From Actinomycetes bacterium (GTDB taxonomy: Bacteria > Actinomycetota > Acidimicrobiia > Acidimicrobiales > Ilumatobacteraceae): 64,000 nucleotides of DNA. The position numbers were made by a program, and so were the translations under genes. Positions 35,301-44,287 of the stretch are shown piece by piece. The stretch spans positions 1 through 64,000 of the forward strand of contig BJFW01000001.1 in assembly GCA_014190095.1 (NCBI GenBank), given 5' to 3'. Below the pieces are notes generated by a model that was not told where the DNA came from, made no database searches, and worked only from the letters and a program-made list of their open reading frames with translations. Within the stretch, counting starts at the first letter, position 1. Every line of letters starts with the position of its first letter.

Positions 35301-35548
35301 TTGCGTTTGGTGGCACAACAGCATTTGACGTAAGCAGTGGAGGTTTGGCTAAATTGCGCTACAGCACTCCAATTTCGCAATACGCGTTCATGGTTGTTCA
35401 AACACTGCTGTGGCTGTTAGTGATGCTTGCGGTGTTCGATGTTGGCAGAATCAAGCGCCGTTTTCTGCAAGCCAGAAGCCGTGATGTGACAGTTGTTGGC
35501 GACCAAGGTTTGCCAGCGCTGTCATTTACCGCAGGTGGAGATCAATGA
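32354..35548 (+). CDS. Large GT2 glycosyltransferase with multi-span membrane domain
   Basis: A 1064-residue protein. Residues about 20-260 form a GT-A family 2 domain: VASMVVYRPGPWFEESL, LLHDDVALEPDA (the metal-binding acidic motif, here HDD) and FFGEDLDLCWRA (the ED catalytic region). It is followed by about 12 membrane helices (from residue 270, main block 370-760) and an extracytoplasmic C-terminal domain with a last helix near 1015-1035. Such fusions occur in actinobacteria and probably transfer sugars from lipid carriers in cell-envelope glycan synthesis. It overlaps the DUF5719 gene by 4 bases. Confidence 0.87.
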   Translation: MMNTDHVAEDTRFPRRALVAPPVVASMVVYRPGPWFEESLRALAAQTYPQLQTLFFVVGANDIDGLAAGLTDLIHAVLPKAVVRQIEGNPGFGLVSNEVARLVDGEGGFFCLLHDDVALEPDAIERLIEETYRSNAGLVGPKLVEWADPTILQSVGLNVDRIGEVEQLIGENEKDQEQHDSVRDVFALSSACLLIRSDLFRELGGFNRQIDFFGEDLDLCWRAHLSGARVLIVPSAKARHRNDIDSRGTNMARTSAEARNRVRTVVALSGGLQLPFVLLQMLVASVVQVVAGVFGGGFTAALASLRASLAVVIDLPYIIRRRSEVRPLRRVSASEIHDLQVSGSARFSSFVRRRSKRIQQASIAQKDRKNAVSHQRFVTNVFIAIMAFVLVGSRNFIWNGVSRIGEFLPMRSATESPRALISSFVSGWTQGGFGSAGSNSSGYVLMAIAGAISFGQTGALQTALIIGSVFVGAFGMWKVPAGYFSLRARAIGMAMYAAVPLPFVALSKGRLSDVLVYASLPWVLRLFVRAESGLSGAKQTQLLATAVLFAAVVFAFVPTFLAVVAWVTIAWIIGGLIARVSMRQAFAVGRVVVSLTVGALVLNAPWVSQFANSHWMDYFVGRQAASVQQVGLTQLARFDGGILRFGIIALGLYVPVFVSVVVTRSSTFVWATRSLSLVVLTGLLIVLIDSDVLNIAAPNFGQLLAVVACGLALGAGALASFVFDDELTSAYRWWKPVVAGAVIASMVSALPAISMAVDGSWNQSNTVVADLYTQMQANPPEGDYNVVYVGRREVLPILSMRVTDTVAFAVADDGELTMRDRWSKPNALNSNVENALRAIIGRETVRGGRLLAPLAVRYVVLPKIDGGESTVDRPLPLPEGLLAALSTQLDFRRVYLASDLVIYENMAWLPSLSVLDENSSALSKQAGDEVLLSSELQSTMPIARVDDIENVATEVGAATLHLAVPFSERLRLEVAGTEVQPRIAFGGTTAFDVSSGGLAKLRYSTPISQYAFMVVQTLLWLLVMLAVFDVGRIKRRFLQARSRDVTVVGDQGLPALSFTAGGDQ

Positions 35549-37047
35549 ACGAAAACCAGCGTCTCGCAAGCGTGCAGAATCGCACGCACTTAAGCATTCG
35601 ACAGTTAGCAGTCTTCGTCTTAGCGCTGTTGATGGTCGGTGCAATGGTGCTAACCAATCAGCGTGGCGAAGTTGTAGCCAAATCTGAAGTGGTTCCAGTT
35701 CCGGTCATGCCCGTTGTGTCATTAGATCAGCGTATTTCCACGAGTTGGTTTTGTCCGGGTGTACCAGGAAACGATGGGACGATCTCTGGATCAATTGTGA
35801 TATCGAACCCATCGGACACGGACTTCAATGCCACGATCACCCGACTTGGAGCGGGAGTTTCTCCAGTTGTGACTGCGGTGACCGTTGCTGCACGTTCGCA
35901 GGCAGCGGTAAACGTCAAAGAGGGAATTGAAGCTTCATTTATCAGCACGATTGTGGAAATACTCGGTGGTGTCGGGACGGCAGAGCAGTTCATCAATCAT
36001 CCTGCGGGTAATTCTGTTGCTCAGTGCGCGAATGAACCAGCAACAGATTGGTACTTTGCTGATGGGTTTACTGGAGCAGACAGTTTGAATCACATTGTTC
36101 TCACTAATCCCTACAGCGACTCAACTGTGGTCGACATATCTTTTGTTACGAAAGAATCAACTCGTGAGCCAAGCCGTTTGCAAGGTTTCGTCATTCCACC
36201 ACGTTCAGTTATTGCACTGAATATGGCTGATGAAGGCGCACGCAACGAACCGGTTGTTGCAGTTGAAGTGCGGGCAACTTCAGGGAAGTTGGTTGTCGGT
36301 CGGTCGCAACACTATTTAGGTGCCGGACGCTTGGGTTACACCATGGCACTTGGTGCAAGCGGAGTGAGCTCAGAGTGGTGGTTTGCCGATGGTGAAAAGT
36401 TTGAAGGAAACTCTGAACAATTGGTCATTCTCAACCCAAGTGATAGGGATGCAACACTGAGTGTGATATTTGTTAATGGCGCAAGTTCAGACGCTCAAAT
36501 TGAACCTGCAAGTCTGACTGCGCCGGCAGGAAGAGTCACGTTGTTTGATACTGGATCTTTGCCTAGTGTTCCAGACGGACGATACGGAATTATTGTTTCG
36601 TCAATAAGTGAGCCTGGTCTAGAAGCAACTGGCGTTGTCGTGGAGCAGGTCATCAATAGGCGAGTGGGTAATACGGTCGGCACCTCGGTGGTGTTGGGTG
36701 CTCCAATGGGCGCAACTTCAACTGTGTGGACTGCCCCAAGTGGCATCTCGAGTGGAATTGATGATTCAATTGTGGTGTTGAATGCAACTCCACTTGATGG
36801 AACGGTAACTGTTTCACAAATTGGTCCTGCAGGTGAAGTTGCAATTGCGGGGCTGGAGTCAATTGCACTTCCTGCGAGTGGTCTTGTTTCCATTCCAGTG
36901 CCAGCAGGGATATCAAATGGCGAAGTTGTGATTCGCGCCACAATTCCAGTTGTCGTTCAACGCATGCTGTTGCGCGGTCATGACTTGATCGGTCGAAGTG
37001 CGGTCCTTGCGATACCAACAATTCCTTCGCCAGAAGTTGGCTCATGA
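35545..37047 (+). CDS. DUF5719 family exported repeat protein
   Basis: A 500-residue protein with an N-terminal membrane anchor (about 19-37) and an extracytoplasmic part made of four similar beta-rich units, each opening with an aromatic motif: TSWFCPG (66), TDWYFADG (167), SEWWFADG (276) and TVWTAPSG (393). Each is followed by a strand ending in a V-x-(S/T/L)NP-like turn. Only two cysteines are present, C70 and C161. The family is known from actinobacteria without an assigned function. It is coupled by ATGA overlaps to the membrane glycosyltransferase before it and the thioredoxin-like gene after it. Confidence 0.85.
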   Translation: MNENQRLASVQNRTHLSIRQLAVFVLALLMVGAMVLTNQRGEVVAKSEVVPVPVMPVVSLDQRISTSWFCPGVPGNDGTISGSIVISNPSDTDFNATITRLGAGVSPVVTAVTVAARSQAAVNVKEGIEASFISTIVEILGGVGTAEQFINHPAGNSVAQCANEPATDWYFADGFTGADSLNHIVLTNPYSDSTVVDISFVTKESTREPSRLQGFVIPPRSVIALNMADEGARNEPVVAVEVRATSGKLVVGRSQHYLGAGRLGYTMALGASGVSSEWWFADGEKFEGNSEQLVILNPSDRDATLSVIFVNGASSDAQIEPASLTAPAGRVTLFDTGSLPSVPDGRYGIIVSSISEPGLEATGVVVEQVINRRVGNTVGTSVVLGAPMGATSTVWTAPSGISSGIDDSIVVLNATPLDGTVTVSQIGPAGEVAIAGLESIALPASGLVSIPVPAGISNGEVVIRATIPVVVQRMLLRGHDLIGRSAVLAIPTIPSPEVGS

Positions 37048-37487
37048 TTCGTTTGCTCATTGTCGTGGCCGTGATTGCCGTTGCTGTTGTGCTGAACAAG
37101 GTGTTAAGCAAGCGAACAGTCCAGACGCCAACGCAGGCAAATCCATCAATGCCAACGCAAGTTGATCGAAATGATTTTTCGGAATCGGATAAAGAATGGT
37201 TGGTGTTGGCTTTTACTTCTTCATCCTGCACAACATGTGCAGAGATCGAGCGCAAAGCAGTAGTGCTCAAATCTCGGTCGGTTGCAGTTGAAATTTGTGA
37301 ATTTACGTCTAACCGAGAGATGCATAAGAAATATGCAATTGACGCAGTGCCAACGCTGTTGATCGCAGACGGGCAAGGCGTAGTGCACAAAGGTTTTCTC
37401 GGGCCAGCGAGTGCAACCGATATATGGGCTGCATTAGCTCGCGTGCGCGATGGACTACCTGACCCCCATGAAGGTGATTGCCACTAG
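37044..37487 (+). CDS. Membrane-anchored thioredoxin-like protein
   Basis: A 147-residue protein with an N-terminal membrane helix (2-20), a linker and a thioredoxin domain (about 45-140). The redox motif is CTTC (C62, C65) and the cis-proline is in AVPTLLI (P103). The topology puts the domain outside the membrane. Its ATG overlaps the DUF5719 stop, so a role in forming or reducing disulfides of that protein (two cysteines) is plausible. Its stop overlaps the convergent ftsH stop by 4 bases. Confidence 0.88.
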   Translation: MIRLLIVVAVIAVAVVLNKVLSKRTVQTPTQANPSMPTQVDRNDFSESDKEWLVLAFTSSSCTTCAEIERKAVVLKSRSVAVEICEFTSNREMHKKYAIDAVPTLLIADGQGVVHKGFLGPASATDIWAALARVRDGLPDPHEGDCH

Positions 37488-39418
37488 TTGTTTGGAGTGG
37501 TTTGGCGACTTGGTTCGCCGAGCCCTTGCTGAATGAGTCGTGAGACCATTGCGCCATCGATTGTTTCTTGATCGAGTAGTGCTTGTGCAACAAGGTCAAG
37601 ACCGCGGCGGTGCTTTTCAAGAGTTACGCGTGCACGAGCTTCTTGTTCGCGGAGAATGCGACTGATTTCGTCGTCAATTTTGCGAGCCATTTCGTCGCTG
37701 TATTCACGACCACTGGTCATGAGGTCTTCACCAAGGAACACTTGCTGTTGACCTGCAAAAGCCATCGGGCCTACTGCGTCACTCATACCCCATTCGCGCA
37801 CCATGCGGCGAGCGATGTTTGTTGCTTGCTCCAAGTCGTTGGCAGCTCCACTGTTTAGGGCTCCGAACACGATCATTTCTGCAACACGTCCACCCATTGC
37901 TTTACAGATGACATCTTCAAAGTATTCGCGCGAGTAGGTGTGGCGTTCTTCGGGGAGCGACCAGGTGACACCAAGTGCCATGCCTCGCGGCAAAATGGTT
38001 ACCTTGTGCAGTGGGTCACTGTAAGGAAGCACGGTTGCGAGAACGGCATGTCCACCTTCGTGATATGCGGTTGCGCGCTTCTCTTCGGCGTTCAGTACCA
38101 AACTTTCGCGTCGCGCGCCAAGTACAACTCGGTCACGAGCATTTTCAAAGTCAATTCGCTCAATATGGGTTGAACCGCGGCGCACTGCAAAAAGTGCAGC
38201 TTCGTTAACGAGGTTCGCTAAGTCTGCACCGCTCATGCCAGGAGTTGCTTTTGCCATGGTGTCGAGGTCGATGTCTGTACCCATACGCTTGCCCTGCGAG
38301 TGCACCTTCAAAATTGCGAGCCGCTCATCGGACTCGGGCAGCGGAACAATGATCTGACGATCGAAGCGACCTGGACGAAGTAGCGCTGGATCAAGAATGT
38401 CCGGGCGATTTGTTGCTGCCATGACGACAATGCCTTCGGTTGCCTCAAAGCCGTCCATTTCGGCAAGCATCTGGTTGAGGGTTTGCTCTCGCTCATCATG
38501 TCCACCGCCGAGCCCTGCTCCACGCTTTCGACCAATGGAGTCAATTTCGTCAATGAAAATGATTGCGCGTCCCATTTTTGCTGCTTGCTGAAACAAGTCG
38601 CGCACACGGCTTGCGCCAACTCCCACGAACATTTCCATGAAGTCGGAACCAGTCACCGAAAGAAACCCAACACCTGCTTCGCCAGCAACTGCTCGTGCGA
38701 ACAAGGTCTTTCCTGTTCCCGGAGGTCCAACGAGCAAAATACCTTTAGGTACCCGCGCACCAATTTCTTTAAAGCGCTCAGGCATGCGAAGGAAATCAAC
38801 AACTTCTTTAATTTCCTGCTTCACACCTTCATAACCTGCAACATCAGCAAATGTCGTGCTTGGTTTGTCAGCGTTGTAGTTCTTTGCACGACTGCGACCG
38901 ATTGACATGATGTTTCCGGCTTGACCCATTGCACGACGTTGCATCCATATGAAAAAGCCCATAATGAGGAAAAACGGCAGCAAAATTGGAATCAAGTTTG
39001 TGAAGAAATTGCCTTGTGGAGTTGAGTAGTCGTAGTCGACACCCTTTTCTTTGAGCAATTGCTCGTCTGCATCGGATAGTGACGTGGCTCCAGTGGTGAT
39101 GAACTCGCTTCCGTCAGCCATCTTTCCGCTGATGGTGTTACTTAAATTGTTGATTTCAACACTGCTGACTTTGCCACTTTGAACAAGATCAAGAAATTCC
39201 GTGTACGTCACTTTTGTGGCAGTCGTTGTTGGCCATAACCGTGGACCGGCAATGAGTCCAGCCGCAACTGCAATCAATACCCATACAGCCCATCGAGGCA
39301 TGGATGTGCGCTCTTTGCCTGACTTGTTCTGCCCAGGCTTTGACGGGCCAGACTTTCCCGAAAGCGGGGAGTTCTTGCGCTTGTTGGACTGTGGGGGAGG
39401 TGGTGGGAGTTTGCTCAC
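37484..39418 (-). CDS. ftsH: ATP-dependent zinc metalloprotease FtsH
   Basis: A 644-residue AAA+ membrane protease that degrades misfolded membrane and some cytosolic proteins. It has a Pro/Lys-rich cytoplasmic start, helices at about 42-60 and 141-159, Walker A GPPGTGKT (231-238), Walker B IIFIDEID (287-293), the second region of homology with RPGRFDR (348-354), and the M41 zinc site HEGGH (453-457; Ala to Gly in the usual HEAGH) with the third ligand D528. The start is GTG. It is divergent from the DUF3499 gene. Confidence 0.96.
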   Translation of the reverse strand: MSKLPPPPPQSNKRKNSPLSGKSGPSKPGQNKSGKERTSMPRWAVWVLIAVAAGLIAGPRLWPTTTATKVTYTEFLDLVQSGKVSSVEINNLSNTISGKMADGSEFITTGATSLSDADEQLLKEKGVDYDYSTPQGNFFTNLIPILLPFFLIMGFFIWMQRRAMGQAGNIMSIGRSRAKNYNADKPSTTFADVAGYEGVKQEIKEVVDFLRMPERFKEIGARVPKGILLVGPPGTGKTLFARAVAGEAGVGFLSVTGSDFMEMFVGVGASRVRDLFQQAAKMGRAIIFIDEIDSIGRKRGAGLGGGHDEREQTLNQMLAEMDGFEATEGIVVMAATNRPDILDPALLRPGRFDRQIIVPLPESDERLAILKVHSQGKRMGTDIDLDTMAKATPGMSGADLANLVNEAALFAVRRGSTHIERIDFENARDRVVLGARRESLVLNAEEKRATAYHEGGHAVLATVLPYSDPLHKVTILPRGMALGVTWSLPEERHTYSREYFEDVICKAMGGRVAEMIVFGALNSGAANDLEQATNIARRMVREWGMSDAVGPMAFAGQQQVFLGEDLMTSGREYSDEMARKIDDEISRILREQEARARVTLEKHRRGLDLVAQALLDQETIDGAMVSRLIQQGLGEPSRQTTPNN

Positions 39419-39503
39419 GGGGTCATGTTACGGGCAGATGTTGCAAGGTGTCTTGTCGTGCTTTGCAACCGCCTAAATCCACCTTTTTATATGCCACAAG
39501 AAT

Positions 39504-39516
39504 TAGGTTTTACACC
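39504..39516 (+). promoter_or_regulatory. Leaderless-type -10 element TAGGTT
   Basis: TAGGTT (39504-39509) ends 7 bases before the GTG start at 39517, consistent with a leaderless transcript in the ftsH/DUF3499 divergent gap. No Shine-Dalgarno sequence is visible. Confidence 0.5.
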
Positions 39517-39747
39517 GTGGCTCGTAAGTGTTCTCGTCCCGTCTGCAAGGAAGATGCGTCAATGACGCTGACCTTTCAATACAGCCGGGCTTTGGTTTGG
39601 ATTGATGACCTCGCACTGGAAAACGACCCTCATGCGTATGACCTGTGCGAGCAGCACGGTAGGCGGCTTACGGTTCCGGGCGGGTGGAGAATGGAAGATC
39701 GTCGTGATCGTTTCCGCTTGATCGTGCCAAATCGTCTTGCTGGCTGA
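39517..39747 (+). CDS. DUF3499 family protein
   Basis: A 76-residue actinobacterial protein. It begins ARKCSRPVCKEDASMTLTFQYS and continues with HAYDLCEQHGRRLTVPGGW, matching DUF3499. The CxxxxC pair (C5, C10) and the later CxxH look like a metal site. Function is unknown. It starts with GTG behind a leaderless -10 element and overlaps the start region of the following CPBP gene. Confidence 0.88.
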   Translation: MARKCSRPVCKEDASMTLTFQYSRALVWIDDLALENDPHAYDLCEQHGRRLTVPGGWRMEDRRDRFRLIVPNRLAG

Positions 39748-40444
39748 GCAGCGCCGATTGGTCCCGCCGTTCCGCATGTTTGCGGTGTGGTCATTGACGT
39801 ATCTCTTCGCCAACATTTGTGGATCAGTAGTTATCGCAGTCCTCGGTTATGCGGGTTCTGATGTTGTCCCAACGTGGGTGCTAGCACTGTCCGCGTTAAC
39901 ACTCTGGGGTCCGTACATCGGGGTGTTGCTGTGGGTATCGAAGCGCAATGGCTCTGGAAGTTTTGTGCAGGATTTTGCAATACGTTTTCAAGCAACAGAC
40001 CTGTGGGGCATTCCACTGGGATTGGCGAGTCAATTGCTGTTGGTGGTTCTTGTAACGCTTCCGTTTCAATGGTTGTTTCCCTCGTTGTTTAATAAAGAAG
40101 CTGTTGAGAAGCGCGCAAACGACTTGTTTGATGCGGCGCAAGGTGGGTGGATCGTGCTGCTGATTGTGGTGGTCGTCATTTGCGCGCCTCTCGTGGAAGA
40201 GATCGTGTATCGAGGATTCATCCAACACAATTTGGCGGTTGCATACGGTGCTCGAATTTCATTGTTGCTTGCTTCGTTTTGGTTTGCAGCAGTGCACTTG
40301 CAACTTGCTGAATTTCCAGGGCTTTTCGCGTTTGCGCTCGTGCTTGGATTGTGTTTTTCACGAACGAAGCGGTTAGGGCTATCCATCGTGACGCACGTGT
40401 CGTTCAATGCAACGGCGCTAACAGTCATGGCGCTGACGCGCTAG
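39737..40444 (+). CDS. CPBP family intramembrane glutamic protease
   Basis: A membrane protein of up to 235 residues with about seven helices and the CPBP/Abi motifs: EExxxR (E154, E155, R159 in LVEEIVYRGF), FAAVHLQ with a conserved His (about 188) and HVSFN (about 222). Bacterial relatives process or degrade membrane-associated peptides. The start is uncertain: TTG at 39737 overlaps the DUF3499 stop; an ATG at 39776 would give 222 residues and still keep the first helix. Confidence 0.87.
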   Translation: MLAEQRRLVPPFRMFAVWSLTYLFANICGSVVIAVLGYAGSDVVPTWVLALSALTLWGPYIGVLLWVSKRNGSGSFVQDFAIRFQATDLWGIPLGLASQLLLVVLVTLPFQWLFPSLFNKEAVEKRANDLFDAAQGGWIVLLIVVVVICAPLVEEIVYRGFIQHNLAVAYGARISLLLASFWFAAVHLQLAEFPGLFAFALVLGLCFSRTKRLGLSIVTHVSFNATALTVMALTR

Positions 40445-40460
40445 AGACTCCTGGTACACC

Positions 40461-40472
40461 TAGGCTGACTAC
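40461..40472 (+). promoter_or_regulatory. Leaderless-type -10 element TAGGCT
   Basis: TAGGCT (40461-40466) is followed after 6 bases by the GTG start at 40473. This is the same -10 to start-codon geometry as the SOS promoters in the window. Confidence 0.5.
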
Positions 40473-42914
40473 GTGGAACCTGAAGTGACGCACGACGAAA
40501 TTGAATTCGATGCGCAAAACGAAGATGTGACCAACTTCAAAGTCAATCGGTTTGAACAAAACTCGGCCTATTGGAGAAAACTGTCGACAATTATCGCCGT
40601 AGCGGGGCCAACGATCTTCTTGCTGTTGGCGCTTCACCCAAATCTCATTTTGCGAAACAACATACCGACAGGTGGTGACATGGGTGCCCATGTTTGGGCG
40701 CCAGCGTATTTGCGAGACCATTTGCTCACGAATTTCAAATTGTCTGGTTGGAGCATGGACTGGTACTCCGGTCTTCCGATTTATCGGTTCTACATGGTGG
40801 TTCCGGCGCTGATGATTGTTTTGCTAGATGTGGTTTTGCCGTATGGCATTGCTATCAAGATCATCGCTGTCATCGGCATTTTGACACTTCCTTATGCGAC
40901 TTGGTTGTTTGGTCGATTTGCGAAGTTCGCTTATCCACTGCCTGAACTCTTTGCGATTGCGGCAACCATCTTTTTGTTTGACGAAAGCTTCACTATTTAC
41001 GGAGGCAATATCGCATCCACGATGGCGGGAGAGTTTTCATTCTCCATTTCGTTATCGCTTGCCATGTTGGGCTTTGCGTTGCTCGCCAAAGGTTTAGACA
41101 CGGGAAAATACCGAGTCTCTGCCGCCATCATCATCTCGCTGTCGGCATTGAGCCATGGAATCGTTTTGTTGTTCGTGTTCGGCGGTGCAGCGCTCATGCT
41201 GGTGGTATGGAATAAGCGCGAATCATTTCAGTTTGGGGCAAAAGTAATTGCATTGGCTGTATTGCTTTCCTCGTTCTGGGTAATTCCATTCGTTACTAGT
41301 CACGCCTATATGACGGACATGAAGTACGAGCCGCGACCAAGCGGAGCGACTGACTCGTTCTGGAAGATGTTCTTTCCTCTGCACATTTTGCTTGATGTTT
41401 CAATAACTGCATTGGCAATTATCGGCGCAGTAGCGCTAGTGCGTAGCAAGCATAAAGCGGGTACATGGATAACGCTGCTGACGTTGGTGCTTGCAGCCGG
41501 AGTGTTCATTGCGCGCAACAGCTTGCCGGTCATTGGATTGTTATGGAATCCGCGCATCCTGCCGTTTTTTTATTTGCTGAGATATTTCCTTTTTACTGTC
41601 GGGTTATATGAGCTTGCAGCGTTCGCGCTTCGAATGAAGTCCATATCACGCATTGCACGTGGAGAACCTGGAACTCCTGTTGTTCTTGATATTGCAAAAC
41701 CTCGGGACAACTTCAGGTTTAACCTCGCGCTGCTCTCCGGGTTTGCTTTGTTTGTTCTCGTGGCCATTGGGTTTCGATTTCAAGAGCTTCCTTTTGGGTC
41801 AACTCGTGTGAACTCGGCCGGTCAATACGAATATATATGGGGACCACTTCGAACCAAATCAACTAATGATGGATTTGTAGATGGTTGGGCACGTTGGAAC
41901 TTCACTGGTTATGAGGGTAAGAGCGCATACGGCGAGTATTACGGCGTTGTTCAAACGATGAAACAGTTGGGCGAAGATTCAACGCAGGGTTGTGGTCGAG
42001 CACTGTGGGAGAACAGTGGGGAACTGAATAAATACGGAACCACGATGGCGTTGATGCTGCTTCCATTCTGGACCGATGGCTGTATCAGTTCAATGGAAGG
42101 GCTGTTCTTCGAAGCTGCCGGAAGCACTCCGTACCACTTCATTACAGCGGCAGCCATGTCGAAGCAAAGCAGCAACCCAGTGCGCGAATTGCGTTATGAC
42201 AACAACGACGCGTCAATTGGTGTGCGGTACATGCAAGAACTTGGTGTGAAGTACTTCATGGGCTTCACTCCAGAAGCTATTGCTCAGGCATCACAACAAG
42301 AAGGACTTAGCGAAGTTGCACGTTCGGGTCCTTGGGTGGTCTACCGAGTTGCCAATAGCGATGTGGTGACACCGCTGGCAACTCAGCCAGTAGTTGCAAA
42401 CATTTCTTCAAGTAATCCGCGTGAACGTTGGCTTGAGGTTGGGACAAGTTGGTTCCAGCACCCAGAAACTTGGACAACCCCAATTGCAGACGATGGACCC
42501 AGCGAATGGCAAAGGATTGACGTAGCCGTGGACGAATCGATGCGCGAAGGTGAACCAAATTCCAATAATCGCCGCGTTGATGTAGTGAAGCCTGCAACTC
42601 CACTTACGCCAGTTCCGCTAGAGCCTGTGGTGGTGAGCAATGTCAACATTGGTGAAGAAAGCGTGCGTTTCTCGGTTGACAAAGTAGGCATTCCAGTTTT
42701 GGTACGGGTGAGTTATTTCCCCAACTGGAAGGTCGAAGGTGCGAAAGGTCCATTTCGCGTTGCACCAAACATGATGGTGGTGATCCCAACGAGCACCAAT
42801 GTACATATGCATTACGGCTGGACCATGCTCGATTACATCGCTTACCTACTGTCATTCGCTGGTATTGCGTGGATCGTTGTAACCCGACGTCGCAGCAAAC
42901 AGACAGCCGAGTAG
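40473..42914 (+). CDS. Large membrane protein, GT-C-like / PTPS-related domain
   Basis: An 813-residue protein with a short acidic cytoplasmic start, about 10-12 membrane helices (35-430) and a large extracytoplasmic C-terminal domain with a last helix near 785-805. The segment after the first helix, TGGDMGAHVWAPAYLRDHLL then GWSMDWYSGLPIYRFY, is typical of membrane proteins labelled '6-pyruvoyl-tetrahydropterin synthase related', which have GT-C-like topology. A role as a lipid-linked sugar transferase is likely but unproven. It sits 11 bases before the phosphomannomutase. Confidence 0.8.
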   Translation: MEPEVTHDEIEFDAQNEDVTNFKVNRFEQNSAYWRKLSTIIAVAGPTIFLLLALHPNLILRNNIPTGGDMGAHVWAPAYLRDHLLTNFKLSGWSMDWYSGLPIYRFYMVVPALMIVLLDVVLPYGIAIKIIAVIGILTLPYATWLFGRFAKFAYPLPELFAIAATIFLFDESFTIYGGNIASTMAGEFSFSISLSLAMLGFALLAKGLDTGKYRVSAAIIISLSALSHGIVLLFVFGGAALMLVVWNKRESFQFGAKVIALAVLLSSFWVIPFVTSHAYMTDMKYEPRPSGATDSFWKMFFPLHILLDVSITALAIIGAVALVRSKHKAGTWITLLTLVLAAGVFIARNSLPVIGLLWNPRILPFFYLLRYFLFTVGLYELAAFALRMKSISRIARGEPGTPVVLDIAKPRDNFRFNLALLSGFALFVLVAIGFRFQELPFGSTRVNSAGQYEYIWGPLRTKSTNDGFVDGWARWNFTGYEGKSAYGEYYGVVQTMKQLGEDSTQGCGRALWENSGELNKYGTTMALMLLPFWTDGCISSMEGLFFEAAGSTPYHFITAAAMSKQSSNPVRELRYDNNDASIGVRYMQELGVKYFMGFTPEAIAQASQQEGLSEVARSGPWVVYRVANSDVVTPLATQPVVANISSSNPRERWLEVGTSWFQHPETWTTPIADDGPSEWQRIDVAVDESMREGEPNSNNRRVDVVKPATPLTPVPLEPVVVSNVNIGEESVRFSVDKVGIPVLVRVSYFPNWKVEGAKGPFRVAPNMMVVIPTSTNVHMHYGWTMLDYIAYLLSFAGIAWIVVTRRRSKQTAE

Positions 42915-42925
42915 TCTCTTCATTC

Positions 42926-44278
42926 ATGCCAGATCTCAATGCAATTGTTAAGGCCTATGACATTCGTGGCATAGTTCCCGAACAGTTGGATGCAGACGTT
43001 GCATATGCAATCGGTGTTGCATTTGCCAAATTTGCAAATGCTCCGCACATCGTTATCGCTCATGACATGCGCCCAAGTGGGCCGGAGTTGGTCGATGCGT
43101 TCCAGCGAGGAGTGTTGTCGCATGGTGTCAGCGTTACCAATTTGGGGCTCGCATCGAGCGATCTGCTGTATTACGCATCTGGAAAACTTGATTCGCCTGG
43201 AGCAATGTTTACGGCTTCTCATAACCCGGCGCAATACAACGGAATCAAGTGCTGTCTGTCTGGTGCTCGCTCTATTGGAATTGATAATGGACTGCGCGAA
43301 ATTCATGCGCTTGCAGCAGAAGTGCTTGCAGGTCGTGAGCCTGCATTGGCTGCAACAGCAGGAACACTGAACCATGTCAACATGCTGTCGGAGTTTGCTG
43401 ATCATGTTGTGAAATTCATAGCGAGCGACAAGTTGCGAAAACTACGTGTTGTTGCCGACACGGCGAACGGAATGGGTGGGCTAGTTGTTCCAGCAGTGTT
43501 TGAACGACTTTCCGATTTTGAATTAGAAGTGATGTACGGCGAACTCGACGGCACCTTCCCGAATCACCCTGCAGATCCATTGCAGACAGCAAACCAGCGT
43601 GATCTCATGGCACGAGTGCTCGCTGGTGGTTTTGATGTTGGTCTTGCATTCGACGGTGACGCCGATCGTGTGTTTCTTGTCGATGAATTAGGTCAGGGAA
43701 TGTCGGGAAGCACTACCACAGCGCTGCTCGCGACACGCTTCTTGCGGCTTAACCCTGGTGCAACAATTTTGTACAACCTCATCTGTTCACGCGCGGTTCC
43801 AGAAATCATCGCTGAGTATGGTGGTAAGGGAATCCGCACCAAAAATGGACACAGTTATATGAAGCAGATCATGGCTGACACCGGCGCAGTATTCGCTGGT
43901 GAGCATTCGGGGCACTACTACTTTGCCGACAACTACCGGGCTGACAGCGGTCTGATCGCCACCATGGGAATCCTTGGCGAAATGTGCCGAACGGGAAAGA
44001 AACTTTCGGAACTTCGCAAACCACTCGAGCGCTATGCATCAAGTGGCGAAATCAACACCACTGTGGCCGATATTGACAAAGTAATTGCTCAAGTAGGTCG
44101 TGACTATGCCGACCACACTCAGGATCATCTAGATGGTCTAACCGTGGATTGTGGTTCGTGGTGGTTCAACGTTCGTCCAAGTAATACCGAGCCGTTACTT
44201 CGGCTCAACCTTGAAGCCAGCACGCGCGCCGAGTGCGATACGCGCGTCGCTGAGTTGCTGTCAGTCATCACCGCCTAG
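42926..44278 (+). CDS. manB: Phosphomannomutase/phosphoglucomutase
   Basis: A 450-residue alpha-D-phosphohexomutase converting mannose-6-P to mannose-1-P. The phosphoserine loop is FTASHNP, the magnesium loop is FDGDADRVF, the sugar-recognition loop is GEHSGHYYF and the phosphate-binding loop is RPSNTEPLLRL; all four active-site loops are intact. With the nucleotidyltransferase at 25970, Gmd and Fcl it completes GDP-fucose synthesis. The start is the ATG before PDLNAIVKAYDIRG; the frame upstream overlaps the preceding gene. Confidence 0.93.
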   Translation: MPDLNAIVKAYDIRGIVPEQLDADVAYAIGVAFAKFANAPHIVIAHDMRPSGPELVDAFQRGVLSHGVSVTNLGLASSDLLYYASGKLDSPGAMFTASHNPAQYNGIKCCLSGARSIGIDNGLREIHALAAEVLAGREPALAATAGTLNHVNMLSEFADHVVKFIASDKLRKLRVVADTANGMGGLVVPAVFERLSDFELEVMYGELDGTFPNHPADPLQTANQRDLMARVLAGGFDVGLAFDGDADRVFLVDELGQGMSGSTTTALLATRFLRLNPGATILYNLICSRAVPEIIAEYGGKGIRTKNGHSYMKQIMADTGAVFAGEHSGHYYFADNYRADSGLIATMGILGEMCRTGKKLSELRKPLERYASSGEINTTVADIDKVIAQVGRDYADHTQDHLDGLTVDCGSWWFNVRPSNTEPLLRLNLEASTRAECDTRVAELLSVITA

Positions 44279-44287
44279 TATCGGCGT
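44276..44287 (+). promoter_or_regulatory. Leaderless-type -10 element TAGTAT
   Basis: TAGTAT (44276-44281), overlapping the manB stop codon, lies exactly 6 bases before the ATG at 44288. It fits a leaderless promoter for the Trm112-like/ahcY unit. Confidence 0.55.
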
